Positions 54,027-63,696 of a stretch of DNA of 64,000 bases are shown here, piece by piece. The notes beneath the pieces are model-generated. The model searched no databases and was not told where the DNA came from. It saw only the letters and a program-made list of their open reading frames with translations. Positions within the stretch are counted from its first letter, which is position 1. Every line of letters starts with the position of its first letter. This DNA is from Tunturiibacter empetritectus (GTDB lineage: Bacteria; Acidobacteriota; Terriglobia; Terriglobales; Acidobacteriaceae), in NCBI RefSeq assembly GCF_013410875.1, contig NZ_JACCCU010000002.1, forward strand, positions 372,001 to 436,000. Direction: 5' to 3'. A program made the translations under genes and the position numbers.

Positions 54027-54259
54027 GTCCTGCCGGACGGGCCCACTGCGCGTGGGGCGGTCACTTCGTGACGCGTATACCGGTCTTGACAAGACGAGCA
54101 GCACAGGTCCTCCCGTTGGTCGGAATCATCTTCCTCCGACCAACGGGAGGACCACGCGAAGCTCTAAAAAGGCGTGCGAACGCCCGCACCAACCGGGGCC
54201 CCCACAAACAGGTCTTCGTTTGTGGGGTGGCCTAGCGCAGTGGGCCCGTCCGGCAGGAC
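54027..54259. repeat. REPIN-like composite palindromic element, longest copy
   Basis: The outer arms (GTCCTGCCGGACGGGCCCAC and complement) are perfect inverted copies. The centre has CCTCCCGTTGGTCGGA facing TCCGACCAACGGGAGG. An extra stem CCCCACAAAC/GTTTGTGGGG sits in the right half. Parts match the 31080 copy in reverse and the half copies at 17774 and 18538. It lies between the lptC/A start and the next plus-strand gene; the open frames through it are spurious. Confidence 0.92.
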
Positions 54260-54278
54260 AAAGGTCTAAACTAAGCCA

Positions 54279-54983
54279 ATGGCCGATCAGCTCTACCTCA
54301 GTCTCTGGTTCCCCAACTTCCGCTTCGACACCCTCCCCGCCACCATGGTCTCGGTCATGCGCCAGTTCGCGCTCATCAGTGGAGAAAAGCGCGTAGCGGC
54401 AGCCAGCGTCTATCCCATCAGCTTCACCGAAGCCCCCACCTACCAGCGCATCTACGTCAACGACGACCGCGCCGAAGAAAACCAGGACACCTCCGGCTCC
54501 ATCATCGAAAACGCCGTAGCCGAAGCCACCGAGCAGCTCCACGACGACATGGCCTACGAGTTCGAGATGCGCTGGAAGCTCTGGTCCCCCGAAGTCGATC
54601 CCAACTACCCCAACCCAGACATCGATCCCGACTCCGACATCGACCCCGAGTACCAGTCCACCGCTCTCGATCCCCTCTGGAAGCTTCAGCTCTCCACCGT
54701 CCGTATACTCGGCTTCGGCCCCAAATTCGACGATGCCAGCTTTGACCAGAACGGCCACATCCGCGTCGACTTCGGACTCGATACCCCCTGGCTCGCCGAG
54801 ACCCTCGAAGACGAACAGCTCGACGCAGCCGCCACCAAACACATTCAGCAAAACGTAGAGATGCTCTTGGCCTTCACCCTCTCGGTCGAAAAAAACTGTG
54901 GCATCAGCAGCCGTCTCCTCTGGACCGAGTCCGGGGAACCCCTCGCTCAGAAACTCATCGACCGCCTCCAGCGCGTCAACTAG
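54279..54983 (+). CDS. Hypothetical protein with acidic central repeat-like stretch
   Basis: 234 residues, no signal peptide or membrane helix. The N-terminus reads MADQLYLSLWFPNFRF; residues about 108-128 are Asp/Pro-rich (DPNYPNPDIDPDSDIDPE). I do not recognise the family. Regular codon use, full-length frame and acidic, structured appearance argue for a real cytosolic protein. Its end overlaps the convergent OpgC-like gene by eight bases. Confidence 0.7.
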   Translation: MADQLYLSLWFPNFRFDTLPATMVSVMRQFALISGEKRVAAASVYPISFTEAPTYQRIYVNDDRAEENQDTSGSIIENAVAEATEQLHDDMAYEFEMRWKLWSPEVDPNYPNPDIDPDSDIDPEYQSTALDPLWKLQLSTVRILGFGPKFDDASFDQNGHIRVDFGLDTPWLAETLEDEQLDAAATKHIQQNVEMLLAFTLSVEKNCGISSRLLWTESGEPLAQKLIDRLQRVN

Positions 54984-56154
54984 CGCTCTCAGCCACAGCC
55001 GTCTCACCTTGACCCGCAGCCTTTGCAGCAGCCGCAGCAGCCCTCGCCTCTCTCCGCAATCGCGACTCCCTCATCGCCACCAGCATCAGCCCCGCAAAGG
55101 TTAGCGACAGCACCCCATAGGCCCGAGCACCATGCAGCTGCGGAGTATCTTCATACAACAGCGTCAGTCCGACGAACACAAAGAACACATGCGCGCAAAA
55201 CACCTGCAGCGAAGCCTTTCCCAGCGTCAGAAACGGCTCAACCGAAATCAGCTTCACCAGAAACCGCCGCATCCAGTAACAGACGATTAGAAACGCCGCC
55301 AGATTCACCACCCGCATCGGCCCGATCTGCCACTTATCCAGCCCAATCCCCAGCGACTCCTGCGTCAACACAGGTCCCAACCAGTGATGCCGCACTCCAA
55401 GAAAGAAGAGGCAAACCGCGCCGCACCCCGCCACGACATATCCTGGAATCCGCTTCAGCGGCATCTCGCCCTCAGCGCTCTTGGCCCCCAGCCATAGCCC
55501 CGCAATCCAAACCCCCTGCCACGCAAACAAGTTGAACGCGCCCGTCTCCTGCAGAGGAATCTGCAGATGAGTCACCCGCACCGTCCAATCATGCATCAGC
55601 TCCCGTAGTCCAAACTGCGCCCAAACCCACAGCGCCGCGCTCCCCCCCAGCACCCATCTCCACCCATAACGCACACCCACCGCCAGCGCAATCGGCGTCA
55701 GAAACATGAAGATCACATACATCGGCAGAATATCCAGCAGCGGAGGGCAGTAGATCAGCAGCACTCCGCCCAGGATCGCCACCTTCGGATGAGCCAGGTA
55801 AAAGTTGATCAGGTTGTAGATCGCCGGCCGATGGGTCTTAGCCGCAAATAAAGCCGCAATCGTAAACGCGAATGCCAGCATCAGCAGGTGATACCCGTAG
55901 ATCTTCAGCGTTCGTCGCCAAAGCCTCGCAATCACCCCAGACACATCCTCTAAAGCGTCTCGCAGATACACCGTGCCCACCAGCATCGCCGAAAGAAACA
56001 CAAATCCCTCCGCCGACGACACAAATCCAACCGGCTGATTCACAAAGTCGCTGAAGTGCGTCGGCATGTGCGTGAACGTCATCCACACCAGGAACAGCCC
56101 CCGCAGCGCATCCAGCTCCGGCCTCCTCTGCGTCTTTGTACTACAGAGCGTCAC
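54976..56154 (-). CDS. OpgC-like membrane acyltransferase
   Basis: 392 residues from the GTG at 56154, preceded by GAGGGG at correct distance; the frame continues to 56337 but the extra 61 residues look non-coding. About ten membrane helices start with RRPELDALRGLFLVWMTFTH, then SSAEGFVFLSAMLVGTVY, the OpgC pattern (succinyl transfer to osmoregulated glucans). Similar proteins modify surface sugars; the substrate here is unknown. The C-terminal tail is Arg/Ala-rich. Confidence 0.82.
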   Translation of the reverse strand: MTLCSTKTQRRPELDALRGLFLVWMTFTHMPTHFSDFVNQPVGFVSSAEGFVFLSAMLVGTVYLRDALEDVSGVIARLWRRTLKIYGYHLLMLAFAFTIAALFAAKTHRPAIYNLINFYLAHPKVAILGGVLLIYCPPLLDILPMYVIFMFLTPIALAVGVRYGWRWVLGGSAALWVWAQFGLRELMHDWTVRVTHLQIPLQETGAFNLFAWQGVWIAGLWLGAKSAEGEMPLKRIPGYVVAGCGAVCLFFLGVRHHWLGPVLTQESLGIGLDKWQIGPMRVVNLAAFLIVCYWMRRFLVKLISVEPFLTLGKASLQVFCAHVFFVFVGLTLLYEDTPQLHGARAYGVLSLTFAGLMLVAMRESRLRREARAAAAAAKAAGQGETAVAESAS

Positions 56155-56472
56155 TGGTAATCCCCTCGCTGGAAAAAGCGCATCTTCAGCATAGGCTACA
56201 AAGCCACCAGCAACGGAGTCGCGATTCGCTTCGTATGGACCAGCACTAAAACCCCTCTCGACTACTGAGAACAGACGTCCTGAACACGAGATCCGCTTCA
56301 GCCCTGCCGAAGATTCCAGACCGCCTTTTAGAGCCATCCGAAAGCACCAGCAAACGCAGAAAATAAAGACGAAGAGTCTTTACGAACTTCATCGAAATCC
56401 CTTATGCCTTCTTTACGAACGCAGTGCTGAAATATAGAAGTCGGCCGAAGCAACAACCGACAGGAGAGCTAG
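56155..56472. other. Intergenic region upstream of OpgC-like gene and 74-aa gene
   Basis: About 320 bases separate divergent genes. The minus-strand frame that continues the OpgC-like gene to 56337 has atypical residues and is judged non-coding. Nothing else recognisable apart from the AGGAGA ribosome-binding site at 56460-56466. Confidence 0.4.
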
Positions 56473-56697
56473 ATGAACACGTTTCGTACCCGCAGACCGC
56501 TCCTGGTAAATGCCACCCAGTGCCTCCACCCCACCCTCATCCTCACCGACTCCGGCCAGCGCAAAGCCTATCCCGGCGACTGGATCATCGAAGGCGAAAA
56601 CCGCGAGCGCTACATCGTCGACAACACCTTCTTCCAGCGCACCTTCGCCCCCATCGCATGGGAGTCCTCAAGCGAAGGCCGCCACTACGGCAGCTAA
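56473..56697 (+). CDS. Small 74-residue protein with PGDW motif
   Basis: Starts at ATG 56473, seven bases after AGGAGA, a strong site. It contains RRPLLVNATQCLHPTLILTD, AYPGDWIIEGENRERYIVDN and TFFQRTFAPIAW. A PGDW(I/L) core followed by a Tyr and a final FxxTxAP occurs in small proteins of unknown function in phages and bacteria; I do not assign a name. It precedes the NAGS-like gene by 66 bases on the same strand. Confidence 0.65.
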   Translation: MNTFRTRRPLLVNATQCLHPTLILTDSGQRKAYPGDWIIEGENRERYIVDNTFFQRTFAPIAWESSSEGRHYGS

Positions 56698-56763
56698 CGG
56701 CGCTCCCGTCAGAAGTCCAAATTCCAACCCGAAATCACCAACCGGCCCCGGCCCACGATCCAA

Positions 56764-57408
56764 ATGAGAAAAGCGCAGTGTCCTATGGCATTGTCCCCTG
56801 TACTGGAACCTCCGACCTCCCCGTTCCCCTTCCCACCAACCACCACCCTCCGCTGCGACCCCAAAACTATCTTTCTGCGAACCCGCAAAGCGCAGATACA
56901 AGACGCCCGCGCCATCCATCAACTGATCGACAGCTTCTCCCACGACGGCACCCTCCTTCCCCGCTCCTACGCTGAGATCTGCGCCAACATCCGCACCTTC
57001 ACCATCGTCGAAACCCACACCCACCAGTTCCTCGGTTGTGCTGCCCTCCACATCTACGGCCCGCACCTCGCCGAGATTCGCTCAATCGTCGTTCGTCCTA
57101 ACATCAAGGGCTGCGGAGCCGGCGGCCAGCTCGTCCACGAACTCCTGCGCCAGGCCAACGCCCGCGGCATCCAGTGCGTCTGCCTCTTCACCCGCATCCC
57201 CGGCTTCTTCGACCACTTCCACTTCGAAGTCGCCGACCGCCAAATCTTCCGTGAAAAAGTGTCGAAAGACTGCCAACACTGCGGGCGCCGCAACACCTGC
57301 GACGAGACCGCTATGGCTCTAGGCGAGCTTCCCGCCTCCCGAGATATGCCGGACAATGACCTCTTCCTGCCCCGGCTACACTCCGAGTTCGTGCAACTCC
57401 AGCTCTGA
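56764..57408 (+). CDS. GNAT acetyltransferase, short N-acetylglutamate synthase-like
   Basis: 214 residues. The GNAT domain starts near residue 38 with IRKAQ-like LRTRKAQIQDARAIHQLIDS, then GTLLPRSYAEICANIRTF, GPHLAEIRSIVVRP and the acetyl-CoA loop GCGAGGQLVHELLRQ. FTRIPGFFDHFHFEVADRQI and CQHCGRRNTCDETAM give four Cys near residues 175-185. The pattern matches short-form ArgA (Mycobacterium type) that acetylates glutamate for arginine synthesis; no other arg gene is nearby. An internal ATG eight codons in is possible. Confidence 0.8.
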   Translation: MRKAQCPMALSPVLEPPTSPFPFPPTTTLRCDPKTIFLRTRKAQIQDARAIHQLIDSFSHDGTLLPRSYAEICANIRTFTIVETHTHQFLGCAALHIYGPHLAEIRSIVVRPNIKGCGAGGQLVHELLRQANARGIQCVCLFTRIPGFFDHFHFEVADRQIFREKVSKDCQHCGRRNTCDETAMALGELPASRDMPDNDLFLPRLHSEFVQLQL

Positions 57409-57640
57409 GCGCATCCCCAGGAAGTGTCATTCAAGGCACCACCCCTACGCGTTACCCTTGCCGTCAATAGTTTTCGTCATGCATGATGGCGAACAACGTA
57501 ATGGCCTGCGAAGAAGGTCAACTCACAATGCCTTCTCCGCATCCCGCATCCAACATCGCTTCATAAGAAGCAGGGACAAAAGCAGTCGCTCCCCTGAACG
57601 CTTTGCCGGATGCCAGCGATCCTTCGCACAGGAAATCAAG

Positions 57641-57817
57641 ATGAACTACATCGAATCGAAAGAAATAGCCCCAACCTTTCAATCCAACATTCGCGCTGAA
57701 GACGGTCAGCTCGACAGCAGCAGCTGGCGTGGCCTCCGCGAAGGTGTTCTCGTCCCGCTCGGCTCCCTCTTCGCGGTATTTCTCTTTATGCTCTGCGTCA
57801 TGCTCCTCACGCACTAG
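57641..57817 (+). CDS. 58-residue single-pass membrane protein
   Basis: ATG 57641 follows AGGA at good distance. The N-terminal 35 residues are polar (MNYIESKEIAPTFQSNIRAE) and the end is a hydrophobic helix (LVPLGSLFAVFLFMLCVMLL). I do not recognise the family. It overlaps the convergent glyS end by four bases. The 230 bases between the NAGS-like gene and this ORF show no gene. Confidence 0.6.
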   Translation: MNYIESKEIAPTFQSNIRAEDGQLDSSSWRGLREGVLVPLGSLFAVFLFMLCVMLLTH

Positions 57818-59919
57818 CCCGCGATCACGATCTCCGAAAAATCCGCGATCCCGGAGAAATCCCCGAGCACCTTCTCGAGCAGCGCCAACCGGTTCGCCCG
57901 CACTGCCTCCTCGGGCGCCATCACCATCACCGCCTCGAAGAACGCATCCACCTGCGGCCGCAGCGTAGCAATCTCCTCCAACGCCGCCTTGTAGCTCTTC
58001 TCCGCCCGCAGCCCCTTCACCTTCGCCGCCAACTCCGCCGACTTCTCCGCCAGCGCCTTCTCCGCAGGCTCCTTCAGCAGCGAAGCATCCACACCGCCCG
58101 CCGCCGCAATCCCCTTTTCTCTGGCCTGCGTAAGAATGTTCTTCATCCGCTTGAAAGCCGAAGACACCGCAACAAAATCCCCCGACCCGCGAACAGCCGT
58201 AACCGCCTCCGCACGGACAACTACATCACGCAGTCCTTCTGGGCCGGGCAGCATCACGGCTTCAACTACGTCATAGGCATGTCCTCGCACCTCACGAAGA
58301 TAGAACGCGATGCGTTCCTTGAAAAATTGCTCGAGTTTCGCTGTCTCGTCAAAAGATGCATTGCTTATTGCTAACAAATGATTGAGCGTCAAGGGAAGGC
58401 CCGACTCAGAAAGGATTCGCACAACGGCATTTCCAGAACGCCTTAATGCGAATGGATCTTTTGAACCTGTGGGTTCGAGTCCGTGAGAAAACATCCCAAC
58501 AATTGTGTCCATTCGATCAGCAAGTCCTAACAAAGAACCTTCAAGCGAGCGAGGAATATTGTCTTTAGCGGAAGCTGGCTTGTACTGGTCATAGATCGCA
58601 TCTCCCACCACTGTAGGAAACTTCTGAGCCCGCGCATATAGACCGCCCACCACGCCCTGCAGTTCCGTAAACTCCTTGACGAGTTCGGCTGTCAGGTCCG
58701 TCTTCGCTAGCAACGCCGCAGTATCAAGAGCTAGAGTGTCCACCGCAACTCCACGCGCAGCAGCCAATCCAGCTAGCTCGGACACTAACTTGCGCACCCG
58801 CTCCGTCTTAGCCGCATAGCTCCCCAGATCCTTCTGGAACGTCACATTCTCCAGCAGCTTTACCCGCTCCACCAGAGGCACTCGCTGGTCGAACTCCCAA
58901 AAGAACCGTGCATCATTGAACCGCGCCCTCAGCACCCGCTCGTTGCCATGCCGAATCACCGCAACCCCAGCCTCATCGGCCTCAGTGTTCAGCACCGCCA
59001 GAAAATGCGGAGCAAGCTTCCCGTCCCGATCCTCCACCGCAAAGTAGTTCTGGTGATCCCGCATCACCGTCACCAGAACCTCCTCCGGCAGCGCCAGGTA
59101 CTCCTTCTCAAACCTACCCAGCAACACCGAAGGCCACTCAGTCAGGTGCGTCAGCTTATCGACCAACTCATGGTCCTCACGCCACCGCAGCCCTGCCCCC
59201 TCAGGATCACCAGCCCGAGTCACCTTATCCAAAGCCTTCCGAATCCTCTGCCGCCTCACCTCAGCATCCGCAATCACAAAGCCGCCCAGCAACGCGTCCT
59301 CATAATCACCAGGTGCCTTCAGCGAAATCTCTTGTTCTCCAAACAGCACCCGATGCCCATACGTAACACTTCCAGCTACATATCCGCCAAATTCCACCGG
59401 CACAATCTTCTCGCCCAGCATAGCCACCATCCACCGCACCGGCCGCACAAACCGCTCCGGCCGCCCCGCACGCCAATACATATTCTTCGCCCAGTAGATC
59501 CCTGCCAGCTCCTTCGGCATCTCCGCAGCAATCACCTCCGCCGCACTCCGCCCCGCTTTCACCGCAGTCGCCGCAAGATACTCTCCCTTGGCGTTCGTAA
59601 TCGTCTTCAGCGCCGCGACCTCCACCCCAGCCTTCTTCGCAAACGCCACCGCTGCAGGAGTCGCCACCCCATCCTTATAAGCCACCTTCACCGATGGCCC
59701 CACCAGCTCTTCAGCCACATCCTCCTGCTGCTCCGCAACGCCTTCCACCCACACCGCCAGCCGTCGCGGCGTAGCAAAGCTCTTAGCCATCGCACCTGAC
59801 CGCACCAGCCGCTCACGCTCCAGCATCTTCACCACGCGCTGCTCCAACTCCGCCTGCGCTCCCGCAATCATCCGCGCCGGAACCTCTTCCAACCCAATCT
59901 CAAACAAAAAATCAGCCAT
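57814..59919 (-). CDS. glyS: Glycyl-tRNA synthetase beta subunit
   Basis: About 701 residues from ATG 59919 (MADFLFEIGLEEVPARMI); the frame extends to 59982. KSFATPRRLAVWV, YWAKNMYWRAGRPERFVRPVR, VMRDHQNYFAV, FNDARFFWEFDQ and GLADRMDTIVGMFSHGLEPT are GlyS features. The C-terminal part binds the anticodon. It works with GlyQ in the alpha2-beta2 enzyme, 125 bases downstream of glyQ. Confidence 0.96.
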   Translation of the reverse strand: MADFLFEIGLEEVPARMIAGAQAELEQRVVKMLERERLVRSGAMAKSFATPRRLAVWVEGVAEQQEDVAEELVGPSVKVAYKDGVATPAAVAFAKKAGVEVAALKTITNAKGEYLAATAVKAGRSAAEVIAAEMPKELAGIYWAKNMYWRAGRPERFVRPVRWMVAMLGEKIVPVEFGGYVAGSVTYGHRVLFGEQEISLKAPGDYEDALLGGFVIADAEVRRQRIRKALDKVTRAGDPEGAGLRWREDHELVDKLTHLTEWPSVLLGRFEKEYLALPEEVLVTVMRDHQNYFAVEDRDGKLAPHFLAVLNTEADEAGVAVIRHGNERVLRARFNDARFFWEFDQRVPLVERVKLLENVTFQKDLGSYAAKTERVRKLVSELAGLAAARGVAVDTLALDTAALLAKTDLTAELVKEFTELQGVVGGLYARAQKFPTVVGDAIYDQYKPASAKDNIPRSLEGSLLGLADRMDTIVGMFSHGLEPTGSKDPFALRRSGNAVVRILSESGLPLTLNHLLAISNASFDETAKLEQFFKERIAFYLREVRGHAYDVVEAVMLPGPEGLRDVVVRAEAVTAVRGSGDFVAVSSAFKRMKNILTQAREKGIAAAGGVDASLLKEPAEKALAEKSAELAAKVKGLRAEKSYKAALEEIATLRPQVDAFFEAVMVMAPEEAVRANRLALLEKVLGDFSGIADFSEIVIAG

Positions 59920-59999
59920 CGTCCTCAACTCAAATCCCGCCACATAAGGCGCATCTCGTATCTGAATCACTCTCTCAACCAACCCAAACGCTCGGGTGC

Positions 60000-60032
60000 C
60001 CCATCCTTTGCAGTCTCATCGCAAAGGGTGGG
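60000..60032. repeat. Imperfect inverted repeat in the glyQ-glyS gap
   Basis: CCCATCCTTTGC (60000-60011) and GCAAAGGGTGGG (60021-60032) pair with one mismatch around a nine-base loop. There is no T tract, so it is not a classical terminator. It may be a dispersed hairpin repeat or modulate glyS expression. Confidence 0.6.
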
Positions 60033-60044
60033 ATCGCAAACTGC

Positions 60045-61034
60045 TCAACCCGCCACAGCTTCCTCTTTTACCAGAGCCGCCAACGCCTCACCCTGCGCCG
60101 CATAAGCCTTCGCCACTCCCACCACCAGCGTCCGAATCCGCGCCATCACGCCGACGCGCTCTGTCACCGAGATCGCCCCGCGAGCATCCAACAGATTGAA
60201 CAGATGCGAACACTTCAACGCCAGCTCATAAGACCCCAAAACCGGAAACCGCTTCAGCGTTAGCTCATCCATCTTCGCGAAGTCCTTGAAGTCGTCACGA
60301 AATCCAGCCTTCTCCAAAAGCCCCTTGCACTCCGCCTCATACAACTCCAGGTGCTTCCACAATGAAGCCACATCCGCATAATCGAAGCTGTAAGCCGAAA
60401 ACTGCTCCTCCTCGGCCAGCCGCATCTCCCCATACGTCACTTCGCGGCCAGTATCGGGCTCTACCGCCCACACAATGTCGTAGATCGAATCCACATCCTG
60501 CAAAAATCCCGCGATCCGCTCCAGCCCATACGTAATCTCTCCGCAGATCGGATCGAGATCCATCCCGCCGCACTGCTGAAAGTAAGTGAACTGCGTAATC
60601 TCCAACCCATCCAGCATCACCTGCCAGCCCACGCCCCACGCGCCGCCCACCGGCCACTCCCAGTTATCCTCTTCGAACTTGATGTCGTGTTCCTTCAGGT
60701 CGATGCCAATCGCCACCAGCGACGCGAGATACATCTCCTGAATCCGCACCGGTGGCGGCTTCAGAATCACCTGCAGCTGCGTATGCCGAAACAGCCGATT
60801 CGGATTCTCCCCATACCGCCCATCGGCTGGTCTACGGGAGGGCTGCGCATAAGCGATCCGCACCGGCTTCGGCCCCAGCACCCGCAGAAACGTATCCGGC
60901 GACATCGTCCCCGCGCCCACCTCAACATCGTAAGGCTGCTGCAACACGCAACCCCTATCCGCCCAGAACCGCTGCAGCGTAAACAACAGCTCCTGAAACG
61001 TAAGCGCGCGCTTCTTTCCAGCTCTCTCAGTCAT
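60045..61034 (-). CDS. glyQ: Glycyl-tRNA synthetase alpha subunit
   Basis: 329 residues from ATG 61034 ([17 protein letters not shown]); the frame extends to 61163 without family features. Typical segments are [74 protein letters not shown] and [13 protein letters not shown]. It carries the glycyl-adenylate site of the enzyme. It precedes glyS on the same strand. Confidence 0.97.
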   Translation of the reverse strand: MTERAGKKRALTFQELLFTLQRFWADRGCVLQQPYDVEVGAGTMSPDTFLRVLGPKPVRIAYAQPSRRPADGRYGENPNRLFRHTQLQVILKPPPVRIQEMYLASLVAIGIDLKEHDIKFEEDNWEWPVGGAWGVGWQVMLDGLEITQFTYFQQCGGMDLDPICGEITYGLERIAGFLQDVDSIYDIVWAVEPDTGREVTYGEMRLAEEEQFSAYSFDYADVASLWKHLELYEAECKGLLEKAGFRDDFKDFAKMDELTLKRFPVLGSYELALKCSHLFNLLDARGAISVTERVGVMARIRTLVVGVAKAYAAQGEALAALVKEEAVAG

Positions 61035-61280
61035 GCATCTCTCTTCAAAAAACGGTAATCCTACGATTCTAAATGCAATCGGCCACTTCCCGACCGCACC
61101 ATCAGCCATAACGCAAACGTCTTCCCCAGTAGCAACCCAGGCAACTTCCCTCGCCTGATTCATGCCTGCGCCAACATTTCCCTCTATGATGTCCGGGAGT
61201 CTTTACAACCCAATTCCAACCATCGGCGCCACCATCTACAAAAAGCCGGGTTCATACAACCGAGTATCGAGGCAACAACC

Positions 61281-63592
61281 ATGAAAACCCCACTCACTCG
61301 TACGACCATCAGGGGCTTCTATAAAAAGAGCATCTTCGCCTCCTTTGTCCTCACTCTCCTCACCACCCTCCCCCTGCACGCTCAGAGCTACTCGCAGGAC
61401 GCAGACCCGCCCGAGCGCGTCGCCCGCCTCAGCATCCTTCAAGGCAATGTCTCTCTCCAGCCCGCCGGCGTCGATCAGTTCAGTCAGGCCGAGCCAAACT
61501 ATCCCTCACCAACGGCGATCGCGTCTACGTCGACAACTCCAGCTTCGCCGAACTCCAAAGCGACGCCCTCGCCATCCGCATGGGCCTCGGTGCCGACCTC
61601 ACCCTCACCAGCATGACCGACCAGGTCGCCCAGCTCGGCCTCGCCCAGGGCTCCATCCATATCCGAAGCTGGAACCTTCAGAACGGCGCCACCATCGAAA
61701 TCGACACCCCTAACGGCACCATCACCATCCTCCAGCCCGGCGACGTCCGCATCGATAGCTACCCTCAGGACGACACCACCGTCGTCACCGTCAACTCCGG
61801 ACAGGCCGAAGCCACCGGCCCCGATCTCTCTCAGGCCATCAACCCTGGACAGGCACTCCGCCTCACCGGCTCCAACCCCATCTACGTCGAATACGTTGAA
61901 CTCGCACCAGGCGACAACCTCGACCGCTTCGATCAGGATCGCGACCGCCGCCAGATGGCCGACCGCGCCGCCCAGCAGCAGTACGTCAACCCCGACATGA
62001 TCGGATACAGCGACCTCCAGGAGTACGGCGAGTGGTCCTCCCAATCCGACTACGGTCAGGTCTGGTATCCCCGCAACGTCGACGCGGGATGGACCCCATA
62101 CCACAATGGCCACTGGGCTTGGATCGCCCCCTGGGGCTGGACCTGGGTTGAAGCCGAGCCCTGGGGATTCGCGCCCTTCCACTACGGCCGCTGGGCCAGC
62201 TTCAACGGACGCTGGGGATGGATTCCCGGACCCACCATCGTCCGCCCCGTCTACTCTCCCGCCCTCGTAGCCTTCGTCGGCGGCCCCAGCTTCTCCATCA
62301 GCGCCGGCTTCGGTGCAGGCAATGGAGCAGGCCTCACCGCATGGTTCCCCCTCGGCCCGCGCGAGACCTACGTTCCCTGGTATCACGCCAGCCCCGGCTA
62401 CGTGAACCGCGTCAATGTAACTAACATCTACAACCGCAACGTCACCGAGGTCCGCAACGTCTACAACAACCGGACCACTAACATCTACGTCAACAACACC
62501 ACCGTCAACAACACCACCATCAACAACGTTACCTACGTCAATCGCGCCGTCGCCACCACCGTCGTTCCCCAGCGCTCCTTCGCTGCCGGACGCCCGGTAG
62601 CCTCAGCAGCCGTTCACGTCGACCAGAAGCAGCTCGCCCAGGCTCAGGTCATGCCTCATCCCATGATCACGCCCACTCGTGCCATCGTAGCCCCGGCACC
62701 CGCCCGAGCCGTCCCCGTCAACGTCGCACGGCCCGTCCTCCAAACCCACGCCGGCCTCGCGCAGGCTGTACCCGGAGCGCAGGCGCACCCCGTCCCCGTC
62801 CGTCCTCTTAGCCCGCAACAACAGCAGGCAGTCAAAGTCCAGCCTCTGCCCAACGGCCAGCGGCCAATCCAGCAGCCCGCGCCTACCCCCGTCCAGCGAC
62901 AACCTATCCAGCAGGCCGCAACCCAACCCGTTTCACGACAGGCACCCATAGAACGAGCCACCCCAACTCCAAACCCATCCGCGCACCCCGTTCCAACGCA
63001 ACCGGTACAACCCACGCAACCAGCAACCCAGTTCAACCAGCCACACCCACAACCAACAGCCCCCGTCAACCAGGCAAGGCCCGAACCTCCTGCCCAACCG
63101 GTACAGCCGCCAACCCAGTTCAACCAGCCACGGCCTCAACCGACAGCTCCGGTCAATCAGCTAAGGCCACAACCGGAAGCGCCTATCAATCAACAGAGGC
63201 CGCAGCAGCCAGCGCCCATCAATCAACAGAGGCCGCAGCAGCCAGCGCCCATCAATCAACAGAGACCGCAGTCAGCGCCCATCAACCAGCAGAGGCCCGA
63301 GCCTCCCGTACAGGCAGCACAACCCAAGCCGCAACCACGCCCCGTGGATCAATCGCGTCCTCTCATCAATCGGAGCGAGCCTCCACCCGCGCAACCGACC
63401 TTCGTCCAGCAGCGGCAAGCCATTCAGAAGACCGATCCCGGTCGCCCTCTTGGCCCGCAGCAGGTCGACAACCTCCGCAACGGACGCCCAGCCGGACCAC
63501 ACGAGCAGCCTGAGCCAATCGCCCATCCAGCCGCCCGCGCTCCTCAACCTCCTCAACCCAAAAACGAGTCAAAGCAGCCGCCTCCCAGATAA
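61281..63592 (+). pseudogene. FecR/DUF6600 protein with Pro/Gln-rich tail, split by a one-base frameshift
   Basis: From ATG 61281 a signal peptide (ending LHAQ, about residue 35) leads to a FecR-like domain (PPERVARLSILQGNVSLQPA). At CCC 61503-61505 the frame shifts: adding one C restores PLTNGDRVYVDNSSFAELQS and the continuous frame to 63592. The second part has the DUF6600 Trp-rich block (GHWAWIAPWGWTWVEAEP, then GWIPGP), an Asn-rich linker (TTVNNTTINNVTYVN) and a Pro/Gln tail with repeats. The full protein would be about 770 residues, exported. The shift may be authentic or a homopolymer read error; the second part alone lacks a signal peptide. Confidence 0.8.
63179..63304 (+). repeat. Tandem 33/30-bp coding repeat in the Pro/Gln tail
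   Basis: Four units start with GCGCC(T/C)ATCAA at 63179, 63212, 63245 and 63275, encoding APINQQRPQQP-like peptides. Units 1 and 2 are nearly identical; units 3 and 4 are one codon shorter. In-frame unit length suggests variable copy number between strains. Confidence 0.9.
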
Positions 63593-63635
63593 GGACAAGA
63601 TAATGTCTAAATAACCGCTGCCATCCCTCAAATCC

Positions 63636-63671
63636 AATCCCGCACTCCTTGAAAAGAGTGCGGGATTTTTT
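63636..63671 (+). terminator. Rho-independent terminator after the FecR/DUF6600 gene
   Basis: A 10-bp perfect stem TCCCGCACTC / GAGTGCGGGA with an eight-base loop, followed by six T, 44 bases after the stop codon. Confidence 0.93.
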
Positions 63672-63696
63672 CGCGTCTCTTCACCCGGAAAAACCC

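Noticed and set aside
58480..58497. T-loop-like sequence GGGTTCGAGTCC
   Set aside because: It encodes part of the glyS protein (GLEPTGS region antisense) and has no tRNA stems around it.
61499..62386. 295-codon minus-strand frame
   Set aside because: Antisense shadow of the FecR/DUF6600 gene, Gly/Val/Asp-rich.
63179..63304. Regularly spaced repeats that could suggest a CRISPR array
   Set aside because: Units are contiguous with no spacers and encode an in-frame peptide repeat.
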